This document shows positions 14,840 through 25,200 of a DNA stretch of 40,987 nucleotides, piece after piece. Within the stretch, counting starts at the first letter, position 1; every line of letters starts with the position of its first letter. The translations under genes and the position numbers were made by a program. Source of the stretch: an uncultured Saprospirales bacterium (GTDB taxonomy: Bacteria > Bacteroidota > Bacteroidia > Chitinophagales > Saprospiraceae); the NCBI GenBank assembly GCA_937864265.1, contig CALMIR010000150.1, forward strand, positions 1-40,987. Reading direction: 5' to 3'. The notes under the pieces were generated by a model. That model worked only from the letters and a program-made list of their open reading frames with translations. It ran no database searches and was not told the DNA's origin.

Positions 14840-14847
14840 TATATTTG
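14840..14847 (+). promoter_or_regulatory. TAnnTTTG -7 element of the flavoprotein gene
   Basis: TATATTTG, 16 bases before the ATG at 14864, matches the Bacteroidota consensus exactly; the mRNA leader would be only about 10 bases. Confidence 0.6.
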
Positions 14848-14863
14848 AGGCAAAAACATACGA

Positions 14864-16102
14864 ATGATCCAAACGGATGCCTGTATTGTAGGAGCCGGCC
14901 CAGGAGGCGCAGCTACGGCGCTGAAGTTAAGCTATCTTGGCATACCTTCGGTTTTGATCGACAAAGCCCAATTTCCACGAGATAAAATATGCGGCGATGC
15001 CATCAGCGGCAAAGTGACTACACTGCTCAAGCGCTTGGATCCCGATATCCTGTCGCGATTTGATGCCGATCCCATGCAAGTGGATGTATGGGGTATGACC
15101 TTTGTAGCGCCCAATCATCAGGAAATACATATCCCTTTCCATCCCAATATGGTTCAGGAAACCCAAATGGCACCTGGCTATGTCGCCAAAAGGGTGGATT
15201 TCGACCATTTTCTAATCCAGGAAATTCAACGGCGAGACAACATCCAATGGCTGGAAAAGGTGGAAATTACCCAGTACGAGAAGCAACCCGATGGCTGGCT
15301 ACTGAGTGATGACAGTGGACAGGTGCAGGTAAAGACCCGGATGTTGATCGTTGCGGATGGTGCACATTCCCAATTTAGCCGGAAAATAGCGGGTCTGGAA
15401 AAAGACAGTAAGCACTATGCAGGAGCCATACGCACCTATTATAAAGGCGTGAGTGGCCTGGACAAGCGAGGGTTTATAGAACTGCATTTTATAAAATCCC
15501 TCACTCCGGGCTATTTCTGGATTTTTCCCTTGCCCAATGGATTGGCCAATGTAGGGTTGGGCATGCGCAGCGATATTTTGAGCAAGAAAAAATTCAATTT
15601 GCGCAAAGAACTAGAATGGGTAATTAACGAGCATCCAGCCATCAAAGCGCGATTTCAACACGCTGAACGACTTGGGCCAGTTATGGGGTATGGACTTCCT
15701 CTAGGTTCCAAACGCCGCTCCATTTCTGGCGATCACTACATGTTGGTAGGCGATGCAGGGCACTTGATAGACCCCCTAACAGGCGAGGGAATCGGCAATG
15801 CCTTTTACAGCGGTTTTATTGCGGCAGAACAAGTGCAGCAGTGTTTGCTGAAAAATGATTTTTCGGCTGCTTTTTTGAAAGCTTACGACCAACGGGTGGA
15901 TCGCGTGCTTGGCTCGGAGATGCGGCTGAGCTACAAACTGCAAAAAATGCTGGCCTACCCATTCCTCGTCAACCTGTTGGCCCGCATCATTGCCGGCAAC
16001 CAAAGGATATCCGCCGTTATTTCAGGCATGTACAATGACTTTTCCTTACGGGAACAACTGGCCAAGCCACTATTTTGGGTGAAAATGTGGTTTAAGCGCT
16101 GA
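14864..16102 (+). CDS. Geranylgeranyl reductase-type FAD-dependent oxidoreductase
   Basis: A 412-residue flavoprotein of the geranylgeranyl reductase / digeranylgeranylglycerophospholipid reductase-like family. The FAD dinucleotide-binding motif GAGPGGAATALKLSYLG begins at about residue 10, followed by DKAQFPRDKICGDAISGK (family signature around the conserved Cys). The second flavin motif DHYMLVGDAGHLIDPLTGEG is at about residues 290-310. Such enzymes saturate isoprenoid double bonds or act as halogenase- or hydroxylase-like monooxygenases; which applies here cannot be decided. There is no signal peptide; the C-terminal part is helical and basic and may touch the membrane. It has its own promoter immediately upstream, and repeat-rich DNA follows its stop. 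Confidence 0.88.
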   Translation: MIQTDACIVGAGPGGAATALKLSYLGIPSVLIDKAQFPRDKICGDAISGKVTTLLKRLDPDILSRFDADPMQVDVWGMTFVAPNHQEIHIPFHPNMVQETQMAPGYVAKRVDFDHFLIQEIQRRDNIQWLEKVEITQYEKQPDGWLLSDDSGQVQVKTRMLIVADGAHSQFSRKIAGLEKDSKHYAGAIRTYYKGVSGLDKRGFIELHFIKSLTPGYFWIFPLPNGLANVGLGMRSDILSKKKFNLRKELEWVINEHPAIKARFQHAERLGPVMGYGLPLGSKRRSISGDHYMLVGDAGHLIDPLTGEGIGNAFYSGFIAAEQVQQCLLKNDFSAAFLKAYDQRVDRVLGSEMRLSYKLQKMLAYPFLVNLLARIIAGNQRISAVISGMYNDFSLREQLAKPLFWVKMWFKR

Positions 16103-16552
16103 ATGGGAACGCGGATAACGGATCAGCGCGGAAAAAAGCTATCTGTGTGATCCGTGCAGCCTAGTATGGGAACGCAGATTAGGCGGATTGGACGGATAGG
16201 CGCGGAAAGAACCTTCCGTGTTCATCCGCATCATCCGTGTACCATCACGCCTAGTATGGGAACGCAGATTAGGCGGATTGGACGGATTTTCGCGGATATA
16301 AGCCCAAGCCCCAACACTCCAGCGCAGCGTTATCTCTCGGAAAATGCTAATCCGTGTTCATCCGTGTCATCCGTGTACCATCACGCCTAGTATGGGAACG
16401 CAGATTAGGCGGATTGGACGGATTTTCGCGGATATAAGCCCAAGCCCCAACACTCCAGCGGAGTGTCATCCTTGTTGCCCAGATATAGCCCAGCTAGCGC
16501 GCTCCAGCGGAGCGCTATATTGCGCGCGTACCATCAGGCCTAGTATAAAATA
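16103..16552 (+). repeat. Tandem repeat array, 90-150 bp units beginning CCTAGTATGGGAACGCAGAT
   Basis: The unit start CCTAGTATGGGAACG occurs at 16160, 16250 and 16386, with a degenerate first unit at about 16103 and a truncated last CCTAGTATAAAA at 16539, giving spacings of 90, 136 and 153 bases. Each unit has GGCGGATTGGACGGAT near its start and ATCCGTGTCATCCGTGT-like sequence near its end, so it can fold on itself. The longer units share a GC-rich insert (TATAAGCCCAAGCCCCAACA onward). Open frames across it are repeats of each other and not credible genes. Similar 'GCGGATT...ATCCG' repeats are common between Bacteroidota genes (from memory). Confidence 0.85.
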
Positions 16553-16631
16553 GGATTATTTTGATATTTTAACAATTTTTGAACTGTCCATGCGTAACAA
16601 AATACAGATCAAGGTATTATTGTCTTAGTAC

Positions 16632-16743
16632 GCAGAAAATGAACTTTCCGATTTGTCCTTACAATAGCGGGCTAAACGGGTCACTTCAGGGGTGTCCTCT
16701 ACGGGAATAACGCTGATAAATCGGAAGTGATTTTTTGCACACT
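16632..16743 (+). repeat. Dispersed 113-bp inverted-repeat element, copy 2
   Basis: Aligns with the reverse complement of copy 1 from GCAGAAAA to TTTTTTGCAC. The outer arms CCGATTT / AAATCGG are kept, but the inner stem is weakened (TTACAATAG against CTCTACGGGA). It lies between the tandem array and the lipoprotein gene at 16801. With the array it fills the 698-base gap 16103-16800; nothing else is seen there. Confidence 0.78.
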
Positions 16744-16800
16744 TGTTATTCAGGTCATAGAGAATCATCTATTTTATTCACCATATTAATACCTTAAAGT

Positions 16801-18270
16801 ATGAACCTCAGACCATTTATCCCCTTTTTAGGGCTTTTATTGTCCCTCATTCTGGTTCAATGCCAGCCTGCTGTACAAGAGCAAAAAAACGACAAAGGTC
16901 AAACAACAGAATCATCCGAATCGCTGCAAGATGCTTTAACAAAGGAAAACATGGCTCAATTTGCAGCCATGAAAGTCGAGCCACCTTTTGAAAAAATTCA
17001 GGTGCCTTTCCAAAAATTTGCCGTTAACCAACAGAAAGGACAGCGCATCGAGATGAGCAATGGAACCGTCATCAGCATTCCGCAACATGCCTTTGTAGAT
17101 AAAAACGGCAACGCTGTAAAAGGAGAAGTCCAATTGCATTACCGGGAGTTTCACGATGCTGCGGATGTCATTGCCAGTGGCATTCCCATGCGTGTGATGA
17201 CCGAAGATGGCGGCATGGAATGGTTTCAAACTGCCGGAATGTTTGAAATACATGCTTTTTCCAAAGGAGAGGCGGTTTTTATTGCACCAGGCAAAAACCT
17301 GCAAGTGGATATGGCCTCTCATGTGGATGGACAATACGACTTTTGGTACTACAACGAAAATACCAACAATTGGGAGAAAAAAGGAAGCGCTGACGCCCAA
17401 CCCAACCCCGCTGCAAGCTTGGCTGCTTCGGGCAATCGAAGTGCTGCTACAGGAAGTAACATATATACCGATGATCTAATCTCACGCCCAGTAGCACCTG
17501 TGGCTTACAACAAAAACAAAAAGAAGCTCAACTTTGAGCTTGACTATGAAGAATTTCCAGAACTAAAGGCCAAGTCGGGCATCATCTGGCAATATGCGGG
17601 AAAGGATCAAGCGGAAGCACCCGAGAATAATGACTGGATATTCGATGAAGCTTGGGAGGATATTAGCTTGACCAGCGCCGGGGTAGAAGGCCGTTATCAG
17701 CTTACGCTAAAATCGCCCAATAAAACATACCAGGTATTGGTAAGCCCTAGTTTGAGTGGCACGGATTTGCAAGAAGCACAGGCAGACTATCAACAAAAAC
17801 TCAAACTATTCGAGGCGCAACAAGCAGCGCTCAAAGATCGGGCAGCTTTTAAAAGTTCGCAGGCGGAATTCCTTCGCTCCTTCACCATCAATAATTTTGG
17901 CATTTACAACTACGATCTGTATTGGAAGCGAGACAATACCATTCCGCTGATCGCTATATTTGAGTTCGATATGCCTCTATTGGAAGGATTAGCCGATTTG
18001 GAAGTATATTTAATTACAGGCAATCAGCGGGCTATCATCAAATACCCCCGCGGTACCTGGGAACAATTTGCTTTTGACCCCAAAGAAGAAAATACTTTGG
18101 TTGCTGTGTTGCCTGGCGATATGCTTGCCGTTTTTTCTCCGGCTCAATTCAAAGCCGAACAAGAGGCGATGAAAAAAGCCCGCAACGCTGACTACACGTT
18201 CAAAATGAATGTAAAAGAAAAAGCCATTAAAGACTTAGGTGCGCTTAAAAAGGCCATGTCATTAGGCTAA
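16801..18270 (+). CDS. Large lipoprotein of unknown function
   Basis: A 489-residue exported lipoprotein. A signal with lipobox LVQC (Cys at residue 21) is followed by a polar linker, then a conserved-looking beta-rich region (about 70-150) with ISIPQHAFVDKNGNAVKGEV and HYREFHDAADVIASGIPM. I have seen that pattern in uncharacterised Bacteroidota surface lipoproteins, where it resembles a carboxypeptidase-regulatory or ZU5-like fold (weak inference). The C-terminal half includes a charged helix (about 325-355, EAQADYQQKLKLFEAQQAAL). No catalytic motif is recognised. It is 92 bases upstream of the WG-repeat gene on the same strand and may share its transcript. Probable location is the outer membrane. 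Confidence 0.85.
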   Translation: MNLRPFIPFLGLLLSLILVQCQPAVQEQKNDKGQTTESSESLQDALTKENMAQFAAMKVEPPFEKIQVPFQKFAVNQQKGQRIEMSNGTVISIPQHAFVDKNGNAVKGEVQLHYREFHDAADVIASGIPMRVMTEDGGMEWFQTAGMFEIHAFSKGEAVFIAPGKNLQVDMASHVDGQYDFWYYNENTNNWEKKGSADAQPNPAASLAASGNRSAATGSNIYTDDLISRPVAPVAYNKNKKKLNFELDYEEFPELKAKSGIIWQYAGKDQAEAPENNDWIFDEAWEDISLTSAGVEGRYQLTLKSPNKTYQVLVSPSLSGTDLQEAQADYQQKLKLFEAQQAALKDRAAFKSSQAEFLRSFTINNFGIYNYDLYWKRDNTIPLIAIFEFDMPLLEGLADLEVYLITGNQRAIIKYPRGTWEQFAFDPKEENTLVAVLPGDMLAVFSPAQFKAEQEAMKKARNADYTFKMNVKEKAIKDLGALKKAMSLG

Positions 18271-18362
18271 ATACCTCTTATTCAGCATGGGAATAAGGTA
18301 ATCGGATGCGATGGTACACCCGCTTATTCCCGTGCTTCTTTTTCCAAAAAAATGACCCCAGC

Positions 18363-21300
18363 ATGAAAGAATATTTTCCCCATCAACGGCAGTTGATCCT
18401 CCCCACCTATCTAATAGCGGTTTGCCTGCTTTTGGCCATCGACTTAGGCGCTCAATCCAACGCGCTTTATCCCATCAAAGTCGATCAAAAGTGGGGATAT
18501 ATGAATGCAAAAGGTCGAACTGTCATTGAACCCAGATACGACATCATCAGCGATAAAAATATTGCCTGGCATACCTTAGATGACCGAGATAGTGTAAATA
18601 CCCCTTATCGCCTTGTAGAATTGGATAAAAAATTGGGCCTGATCAATGACCAAAAACAAGAGGTGCTATCTACGCGCTACCAACGCATTTACCCGCTGTC
18701 CCATGAATTTTTTGCGGTGGTGTTGGACAGCCGCGTTACTGTAGTGAATCAAAAGGAGGAGATCATTTTTAAACAACGCTACAAAGACATTCGAATAGCC
18801 GATACGAGTGCTATTTTAGGCCAACATCTTTTTCTGGTTCGCGAAGAAAAATGGTGGGGCTTAATGGATGAGAAAGAGCAACTCATTCTGCCCATGCAGT
18901 ACAAAAACATTTCCCCCATCCACAAAAACACCCCATTGCTGAAAGTTCAGCACCCCAAATCGGGAGAGCGCTGGGGGCTCATCAATCGCGAAGAAAAAGT
19001 CATCTTGCCTTTCAAGTTTCAAGCCATCAGAGGCATACATCCCAACTATATAGCTGCGCAAAAAGCCGATTCGCTCTTCGCCATTTACGATAGTACGGGC
19101 GCCTTACAATATCCTGCCATTTACCACCGCGCTTTTCCCTTAAATGCCCATTTTGGAGCGCTCATCAGCAAGCTTCACGGCGCTCAATTGTTGCGGTACG
19201 CCACTGGTGATACGATTTCCTTAAACAATCGTTACAATGACTTCAAAGCATTGGATCAATACTTTGTCATTTGTATCATGGGTAATAGACAAGGGCTATT
19301 GGATAGCTTGGCAAGAGAAGTGCTTGTCCCAACTTATTATAGCATCAAACCCTATCAGCAAAACCTGTATGCCGTATCCAATTTTTCGGGTTTAATAGGC
19401 TTGTACCGGCCAGGCGCGGGAGAAATCTTGCCTAGCTTCTACAGCTACATCGGTTCTTTTTATCAGGGCTATGCTCAAATAAATATGGGGCAGCGAATAG
19501 GGTTGATGGATACCAGTTTCCAGGTCGTCATTCCGCCCAACTATAACTCCATATACCGCGATGGCCGCCATATCAAAGCCCTTAAAGAAGACAAGGTTAC
19601 TTTGTTCAAAACAGATGAAACCGGTAAAATCATTGGTGTCGAAGACTATTCCAACGTTTCTACGCTACGCATACGCAAAGAAGATACAGGACCAGTTTTT
19701 GACGCGCAAGCCATAAAAAGAGCGCCTGCGGTACAGAACGAAGCCTTTTATTTCACTAATTATCCCTCGCCAGCTACCATTAGAGACGCTAAATGGTTTT
19801 GGAAAAGGGATAAGTTTACGAAACAATGGGGGCTGTATTTGACGCAGGATTCCTCCATCCTTATCGCGCCCAAATTTCGCTTGGTTCGGCACATTCGGGA
19901 ACCGCTATTAGGCATGGTCTATCAGTATGAAAAACCGATCAAGACCGGGTTATCTGTTTTCCTGCGAACCCATTATAGTGGCCTGTGCCGGGCAGCCTTA
20001 TTTAGCTTCCGAAAGGGGGATTTTATTACAGCTTTTCAGTTCATCGGCCTGCGCAGGCATGACTTTGAGCGCGGGTTGCCCTATGCGGCAGCGGTAGATA
20101 CACTGGGGCGCTTTTGCCTTGTTGACCCTTCCGGCAATTTGCTTAAAGATGAAAACGGCCAAACTCAATATTATTCTTATATCGGAGAGTTTGTTGACGG
20201 TGTAGCACGCGTGAGCGTAGGTGGAAAATTCGAAGAAGCAGAAGATCCTGCTCAAAATAAATTTACCCTGGAACCGCTCTCTCTTTTTGCCCGAAAATTT
20301 TGGTTTACGGCCATAGATGCATCTCGGGACTATAAAAAAAGAATGCTGCTGGCTGCAGACGAGGCGGGCAATCTTCCCAAATGGGGGCTGATTGACTCCA
20401 CGGGGCGGGTTTTAGTGGCGCCTCAATATGGTTTCATCAAAGACAATGATGAAGGGCAGTGCGTTGCAATGAAAGATAATAATTGGGGCGTCATCAATCT
20501 CAAGAATGAAGTCATTGTCCCATTTGAGTACGCCTATGTATCCAATTATTACGGACAATGGCGAATACTGGAGCGGGCAAAAGGCCCGATTTACTTCAAC
20601 GCCCGAAGTTGGCAGATATTGGAACGCGGCGTTAAGGAAAAGGGGCTGTTCCGGGAAGGGCTTTGTCGGGTAAAAAAAGACTCCCTTTGGGGCTATATCA
20701 ATGAACTAGGCGAGGAAATAACACCAGCCATTTATATTTATGCCAACGATTTTTCGGAGGGCCGCGCCACTGTTTTTGACGGGCAATGGAAAATAATAGA
20801 CCCGTCCGGTGATATAGTCACGGATATTAACGCCATTTCCGTTGATAGTCTGGGTACTTTTCACGAAAACCGTTGTATGTTCGTTCAAAATGGGCGATAC
20901 GGATATATTGATACCTTAGGTCATATCGCAATAGAACCGAAATACGATCGCGCTTTTGAGTTTCAAAATGGGATAGCCCGAGTCGTTATCAATCGCAAAA
21001 CCGGGCTGATTGACCAAAGCGGCCAATTCTTGTTAGAACCCAACCAATTTGACCTCATTTTCCCTTTCAACGAATGGGGTTTGGCTATGGCCAAATACAA
21101 CATAAACCATAACCGCCTATGTGTGATCAACACCCAAGGCGAAATCGTCGTGCCTCCAAAATATGTTGTCATCGATCCGTTTAAAGAAGGATTTGCCCAA
21201 GTGAGCGATGGGAAAACATACGGATTCATCAATCGCCACGGGGAAGAGATTATTCCCTTGCTATACGAAGCAGCACAAGATTTTTCCGAAGGACTGGCAG

Positions 21301-21914
21301 CCGTCAAAAAGCCCTGGACCCAATCCTGGTTTTTCATCGACACTACCGGCGCAAGAGCCATTCCACAGGAGTACGACAAAGCGGCATCATTTCAATATCA
21401 ATTTGCCAGGGTTCAGCACAATGAGCACGATCCGAATACAAAAGCACTTATCGATCACAGGGGAAAATCAATCAAGTTGGATGCCGACCGTTTTCAGTTT
21501 TTTTCGGAAGGCATTTTTGGCATGTTTTCAGCTCAGCCGGGCAAGCATGGCGCCAATTTTTACTATGCCAATCAGAAGGACGAAAATTTGTTCGACACTT
21601 ATTTTGAGGAGATAAAACCATTTTTTGGAGATTTGGCCATTGTGCGCATCAATGGCCGTAAAGGCGTCATCAATCAACGGGGGCTGGTAGTGGTACGGCC
21701 TAAATATTTTTACCTCGAATTGTTACCGGACAACACCATCATGGCTGGCCCACCTTCATTTGGCATAGCTGATCGTTCTGGCAAGATCATTGTTCAGGCA
21801 GAGTATGATTATGTAGAGATGATGAGCGGTAACTTGTATCGCTTAGAAAAAGGCGGTAAAATTGGTTATGTAAAAGTAGAAAATGGCGATTGGGTATGGC
21901 CATTGCAGCAATGA
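18363..21914 (+). CDS. Giant WG-repeat (KWG) exported protein
   Basis: A 1183-residue protein with a signal peptide (about 1-32, IAVCLLLAIDLGAQ) and at least twelve WG repeats. Examples are KWGYMNAKGRTVIEPRYD near the N-terminus, WWGLMDEKEQLILPMQYK, RWGLINREEKVILPFKF, KWGLIDSTGRVLVAPQY, NWGVINLKNEVIVPFEY, LWGYINELGEEITPAIY, YGYIDTLGHIAIEPKYD and KGVINQRGLVVVRPKY. WG repeats form beta-rich, probably protein-binding surfaces; their biochemical role is poorly known. A less repetitive stretch (about 435-660) separates two repeat blocks. I start at 18363 because the extra 19 codons to 18306 would displace the signal peptide. It follows the lipoprotein at 16801. No enzyme motif was seen. Confidence 0.9.
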   Translation: MKEYFPHQRQLILPTYLIAVCLLLAIDLGAQSNALYPIKVDQKWGYMNAKGRTVIEPRYDIISDKNIAWHTLDDRDSVNTPYRLVELDKKLGLINDQKQEVLSTRYQRIYPLSHEFFAVVLDSRVTVVNQKEEIIFKQRYKDIRIADTSAILGQHLFLVREEKWWGLMDEKEQLILPMQYKNISPIHKNTPLLKVQHPKSGERWGLINREEKVILPFKFQAIRGIHPNYIAAQKADSLFAIYDSTGALQYPAIYHRAFPLNAHFGALISKLHGAQLLRYATGDTISLNNRYNDFKALDQYFVICIMGNRQGLLDSLAREVLVPTYYSIKPYQQNLYAVSNFSGLIGLYRPGAGEILPSFYSYIGSFYQGYAQINMGQRIGLMDTSFQVVIPPNYNSIYRDGRHIKALKEDKVTLFKTDETGKIIGVEDYSNVSTLRIRKEDTGPVFDAQAIKRAPAVQNEAFYFTNYPSPATIRDAKWFWKRDKFTKQWGLYLTQDSSILIAPKFRLVRHIREPLLGMVYQYEKPIKTGLSVFLRTHYSGLCRAALFSFRKGDFITAFQFIGLRRHDFERGLPYAAAVDTLGRFCLVDPSGNLLKDENGQTQYYSYIGEFVDGVARVSVGGKFEEAEDPAQNKFTLEPLSLFARKFWFTAIDASRDYKKRMLLAADEAGNLPKWGLIDSTGRVLVAPQYGFIKDNDEGQCVAMKDNNWGVINLKNEVIVPFEYAYVSNYYGQWRILERAKGPIYFNARSWQILERGVKEKGLFREGLCRVKKDSLWGYINELGEEITPAIYIYANDFSEGRATVFDGQWKIIDPSGDIVTDINAISVDSLGTFHENRCMFVQNGRYGYIDTLGHIAIEPKYDRAFEFQNGIARVVINRKTGLIDQSGQFLLEPNQFDLIFPFNEWGLAMAKYNINHNRLCVINTQGEIVVPPKYVVIDPFKEGFAQVSDGKTYGFINRHGEEIIPLLYEAAQDFSEGLAAVKKPWTQSWFFIDTTGARAIPQEYDKAASFQYQFARVQHNEHDPNTKALIDHRGKSIKLDADRFQFFSEGIFGMFSAQPGKHGANFYYANQKDENLFDTYFEEIKPFFGDLAIVRINGRKGVINQRGLVVVRPKYFYLELLPDNTIMAGPPSFGIADRSGKIIVQAEYDYVEMMSGNLYRLEKGGKIGYVKVENGDWVWPLQQ

Positions 21915-21952
21915 TTGACTATTGGTTTCAAGTTTTTTGAATTGGTAAAGCC

Positions 21953-21980
21953 GGAAAAGGGCTGACCATAACCCTTTTTA
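21953..21980 (+). terminator. Probable terminator after the WG-repeat gene
   Basis: AAAAGGG (21955-21961) pairs with CCCTTTT (21972-21978) around a 10-base loop, ending in a short T run 40 bases after the stop codon. The rest of the 364-base gap to 22279 holds the promoter features listed next and no ORF of note. Confidence 0.5.
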
Positions 21981-22069
21981 CAAAAACACTTTTAGTCCTT
22001 GTAACCTTATCGCAGGATTATCCGTATAAATAAATAGCTTGACACAAATTTTTCACATCCATTTTACGT

Positions 22070-22103
22070 ATAGTTAAAAAATTTACTATAAGTGCTATCT
22101 TTA
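22070..22103 (+). promoter_or_regulatory. Promoter region of the BNR-repeat gene, with palindrome
   Basis: TATCTTTA (22096-22103) resembles the -7 element. Just upstream, TATAGT and ACTATA form an inverted repeat with a 10-base spacer (TATAGTTAAAAAATTTACTATA without its centre), placed where a regulator could bind. The following bases TTTAGGCCGACA (22100-22111) recur exactly at 9202-9213. The leader would be about 170 bases long. Confidence 0.35.
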
Positions 22104-22278
22104 GGCCGACAAATACTATTGAGAAAACTGAGACGACTTAACTAAAGGTCTTCCAACACGCCATGTTTTGGGAAGTCCTGCTATTTAGTCGTACCAAAGC
22201 AACGTCAACGTGAGAAAACTATCTACGGGAAAACGTGCCTCCGCCCCCCGATCAAGTAACCTACAAAAACGCATCAGG

Positions 22279-25200
22279 ATGAAGCATTCCTTTGCATGGA
22301 CGGCACTTTTGATCCTCTGTTTGCCCAGCATCCTTTTCACGCAGGAGGTTTTCAATGACTCTTTCTTCCCTGATTTACAGTGGCGCAACATAGGCCCTTT
22401 CCGCGGCGGTCGGGTCAATGCAGTGGCCGGATTGCCCCACAATCCGTTGGTTTACCTCATGGGCACAACGGGTGGCGGGCTGTGGAAAACGGATGACGGT
22501 GGCCTCAGTTGGAACAATATTTCGGACGGCTATTTCCGCACAGGGTCGGTTGGAGCGATGGCTATTGCCGCCTCCGATCCCAATATCATATATGTCGGCA
22601 TGGGAGAGCATGCCGTTCGCGGCGTAATGACTTCTCATGGCGATGGCGTGTATAAGTCGATGGATGGCGGTAAAACCTGGCTGCCCCTTGGGCTTCAAGA
22701 GGCCCGACATATTTCATCGATACAAGTTCATCCTCAAAATCCCAGCATCGTCTTTGTAGCGGTGCAAGGCGCTTTGTACGGAGACAGCGAAGAACGCGGC
22801 GTTTATCGCAGTACGGATGGTGGGAAAAACTGGGAACAGGTACTCTACATTAATGCCAGCACTGGTGCCAGTGACCTGAGCATGGATGTCCACAACCCCC
22901 GTATCCTGTACGCAGGTATGTGGGATCACCGCCGCACTCCCTGGACGATTCGAAGCGGTGGTGCTGGCTCGGGGCTGTATAAATCGACGGATGGGGGATT
23001 GAACTGGCGAAAACTCAGCGAGGGGCTGCCCGCGGCTATGGGCAAAACCGCCATCAAGGTCTCTCCGGCCAATCCAGAACTCATTTACGCCAATATAGAG
23101 GCAGAAAATGGCGGGGTTTTCCGATCCAATGACGGTGGCGAACACTGGGAACAAGTCAATAACCACCGAAGTACGGTAGCCCGCGCTTGGTATTACATCG
23201 AAATTTTTCCAGATCCCAAAGATGAAGAAACTGTGTATGTCCTGAATGATGCTTTGCTCAAATCGACAGATGGCGGTCACAGCTTCCAGGCCATTTCCAA
23301 TCCGCACAGTGATCAGCACGATTTGTGGATCAATCCCAGCAATACAGACATCCTGATACTAGGCAACGACGGCGGAGCCTGCATCACCTACAACGCCGGA
23401 AAAAGCTGGTCTTCTCAATACAATCAGCCCACCGGGCAATTTTATCGGGTCATTACTGACCACCGATTTCCCTACTATGTGTATGGTGGGCAACAGGATA
23501 ATTCTACCATTGCCGTGCCCAGCCGAACCAATGACGCCGGGATAAGGTCCCGTGATTGTTATCCCGTATCGGGGGGAGAAAGCGCTTTTATCGCATTTGA
23601 CCCCGATCAGCCTCAATTGGTATTTGGCGGAAGCTACCAAGGCATTATTTCTATGTTGGATACAGAGACCGGCATAGAAAAAAATATCATGGCCTATCCG
23701 AAATTGTCTTTAGGCACAGCACCCAAAGATTTGAAATACCGCTTCAATTGGAACGCTCCGATTGTAGCTCAGCCCCAAAATCCCGCAATTTTATACCATG
23801 CCGCACAGGTCGTGTTCCGCAGCAACAATAATGGCATAAGTTGGGAAGTGATTAGCCCGGATCTGACTCGCAACGAAGCGGATAAGCAGGTGGATGGGGG
23901 CGGGCCTTACACCAATGAAGGCGCCGGTGGCGAAAACTACAATACCATTTCATATCTGGCTTGTTCTCCGCACGAAGCAGGTGTGATTTGGGTGGGCAGC
24001 GACGACGGCCTGTTGCACTTGACCCGCAACAACGGCAAATCCTGGGAGAACGTCACCCCGCCCAACCTCGGAGAAGTACTCATCAATTGCATCGAAATTT
24101 CTCCGCACAATCCCGCCACGGCTTATGTAGTAGCTACCAAATACAAGTGGAATCAATTGCAGCCAATGGTCTATTTTACGGATGACTACGGCGAGCACTG
24201 GCAGAAAATAGTAACTGGTATCGACCGCGAATCATTTGTACGGGTCGTTCGGGAAGACCGGGTACGACCGGGGCTGTTGTATGCCGGTACAGAAACTGGG
24301 ATGTACATCTCCTATAATAAAGGCATCAATTGGCATCCCTTTCAATTGAACTTACCAATTTGCCCCATCACGGATATTGCCATTGAAAACAACGACCTCA
24401 TCGCAGCTACATCGGGGCGCGCCTTTTGGATATTGGACGATCTCAGCCCGATTCAGCAATTGGATGTAAAAAAACGCAACCAGATCGCCATTATCCCACC
24501 TCGGCCCGGCATACTATATTGGGCAGATCTGCCATCCCAAGCGCCGAGTGGTATGGGGCAGAATCCAGAAAATGGCTTGGTCATTGATTACTATTTGCCG
24601 GAGGCCATTGATGACAAGGTTGCCTTGACCTTGGAAATTCTGGATGAATACGGCAACATATTGCGCTCATACGCTAATATTGCCGACAGCACCTATAAAA
24701 AATACGAAGGTGGGCCAGATGCCAAAACCCTTTTACCAGCACACCGAGGGTTCAATCGGTTTTATTGGGATATGCGCCGGGAGAACCTGCCCGGTATTGA
24801 TGGCGTGTTTGTATTGGGCGATTACAGGGGCAGTCATGTTGCCCCGGGCAATTACCAACTCCGATTGATTACACCTCAAGGCGTTTTGATAGAGCCTTGC
24901 CAAATTTTGGAAGACCCGCGCTTGCATTTCTCCCAAAGCGACTATCAGGAGCAACAAGAAGTGTTGCTCAATATCGAAACCACCATCCGTGAAATCCATA
25001 CCAAAGTGAGCCAAATTAGGAATGTAAAACAACAACTCAACCTGTTGAACGAAAACCTGAAAAAGCAAGAATGTTACAAAGAACTCACGGATAAAGGAGC
25101 AGCAATATTGCAAGATATAGAAGGGTGGGAAGCCCAGTTGATTCAAAGCAAACAACAGACGTATCAAGATGTCATCAATTTCCCCAATCGGCTAAGCGCC

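Noticed and set aside
16154-16553. Two open frames (78 and 69 codons) in the tandem array
   Set aside because: Their repeated peptide segments simply reflect translation of the DNA repeat.
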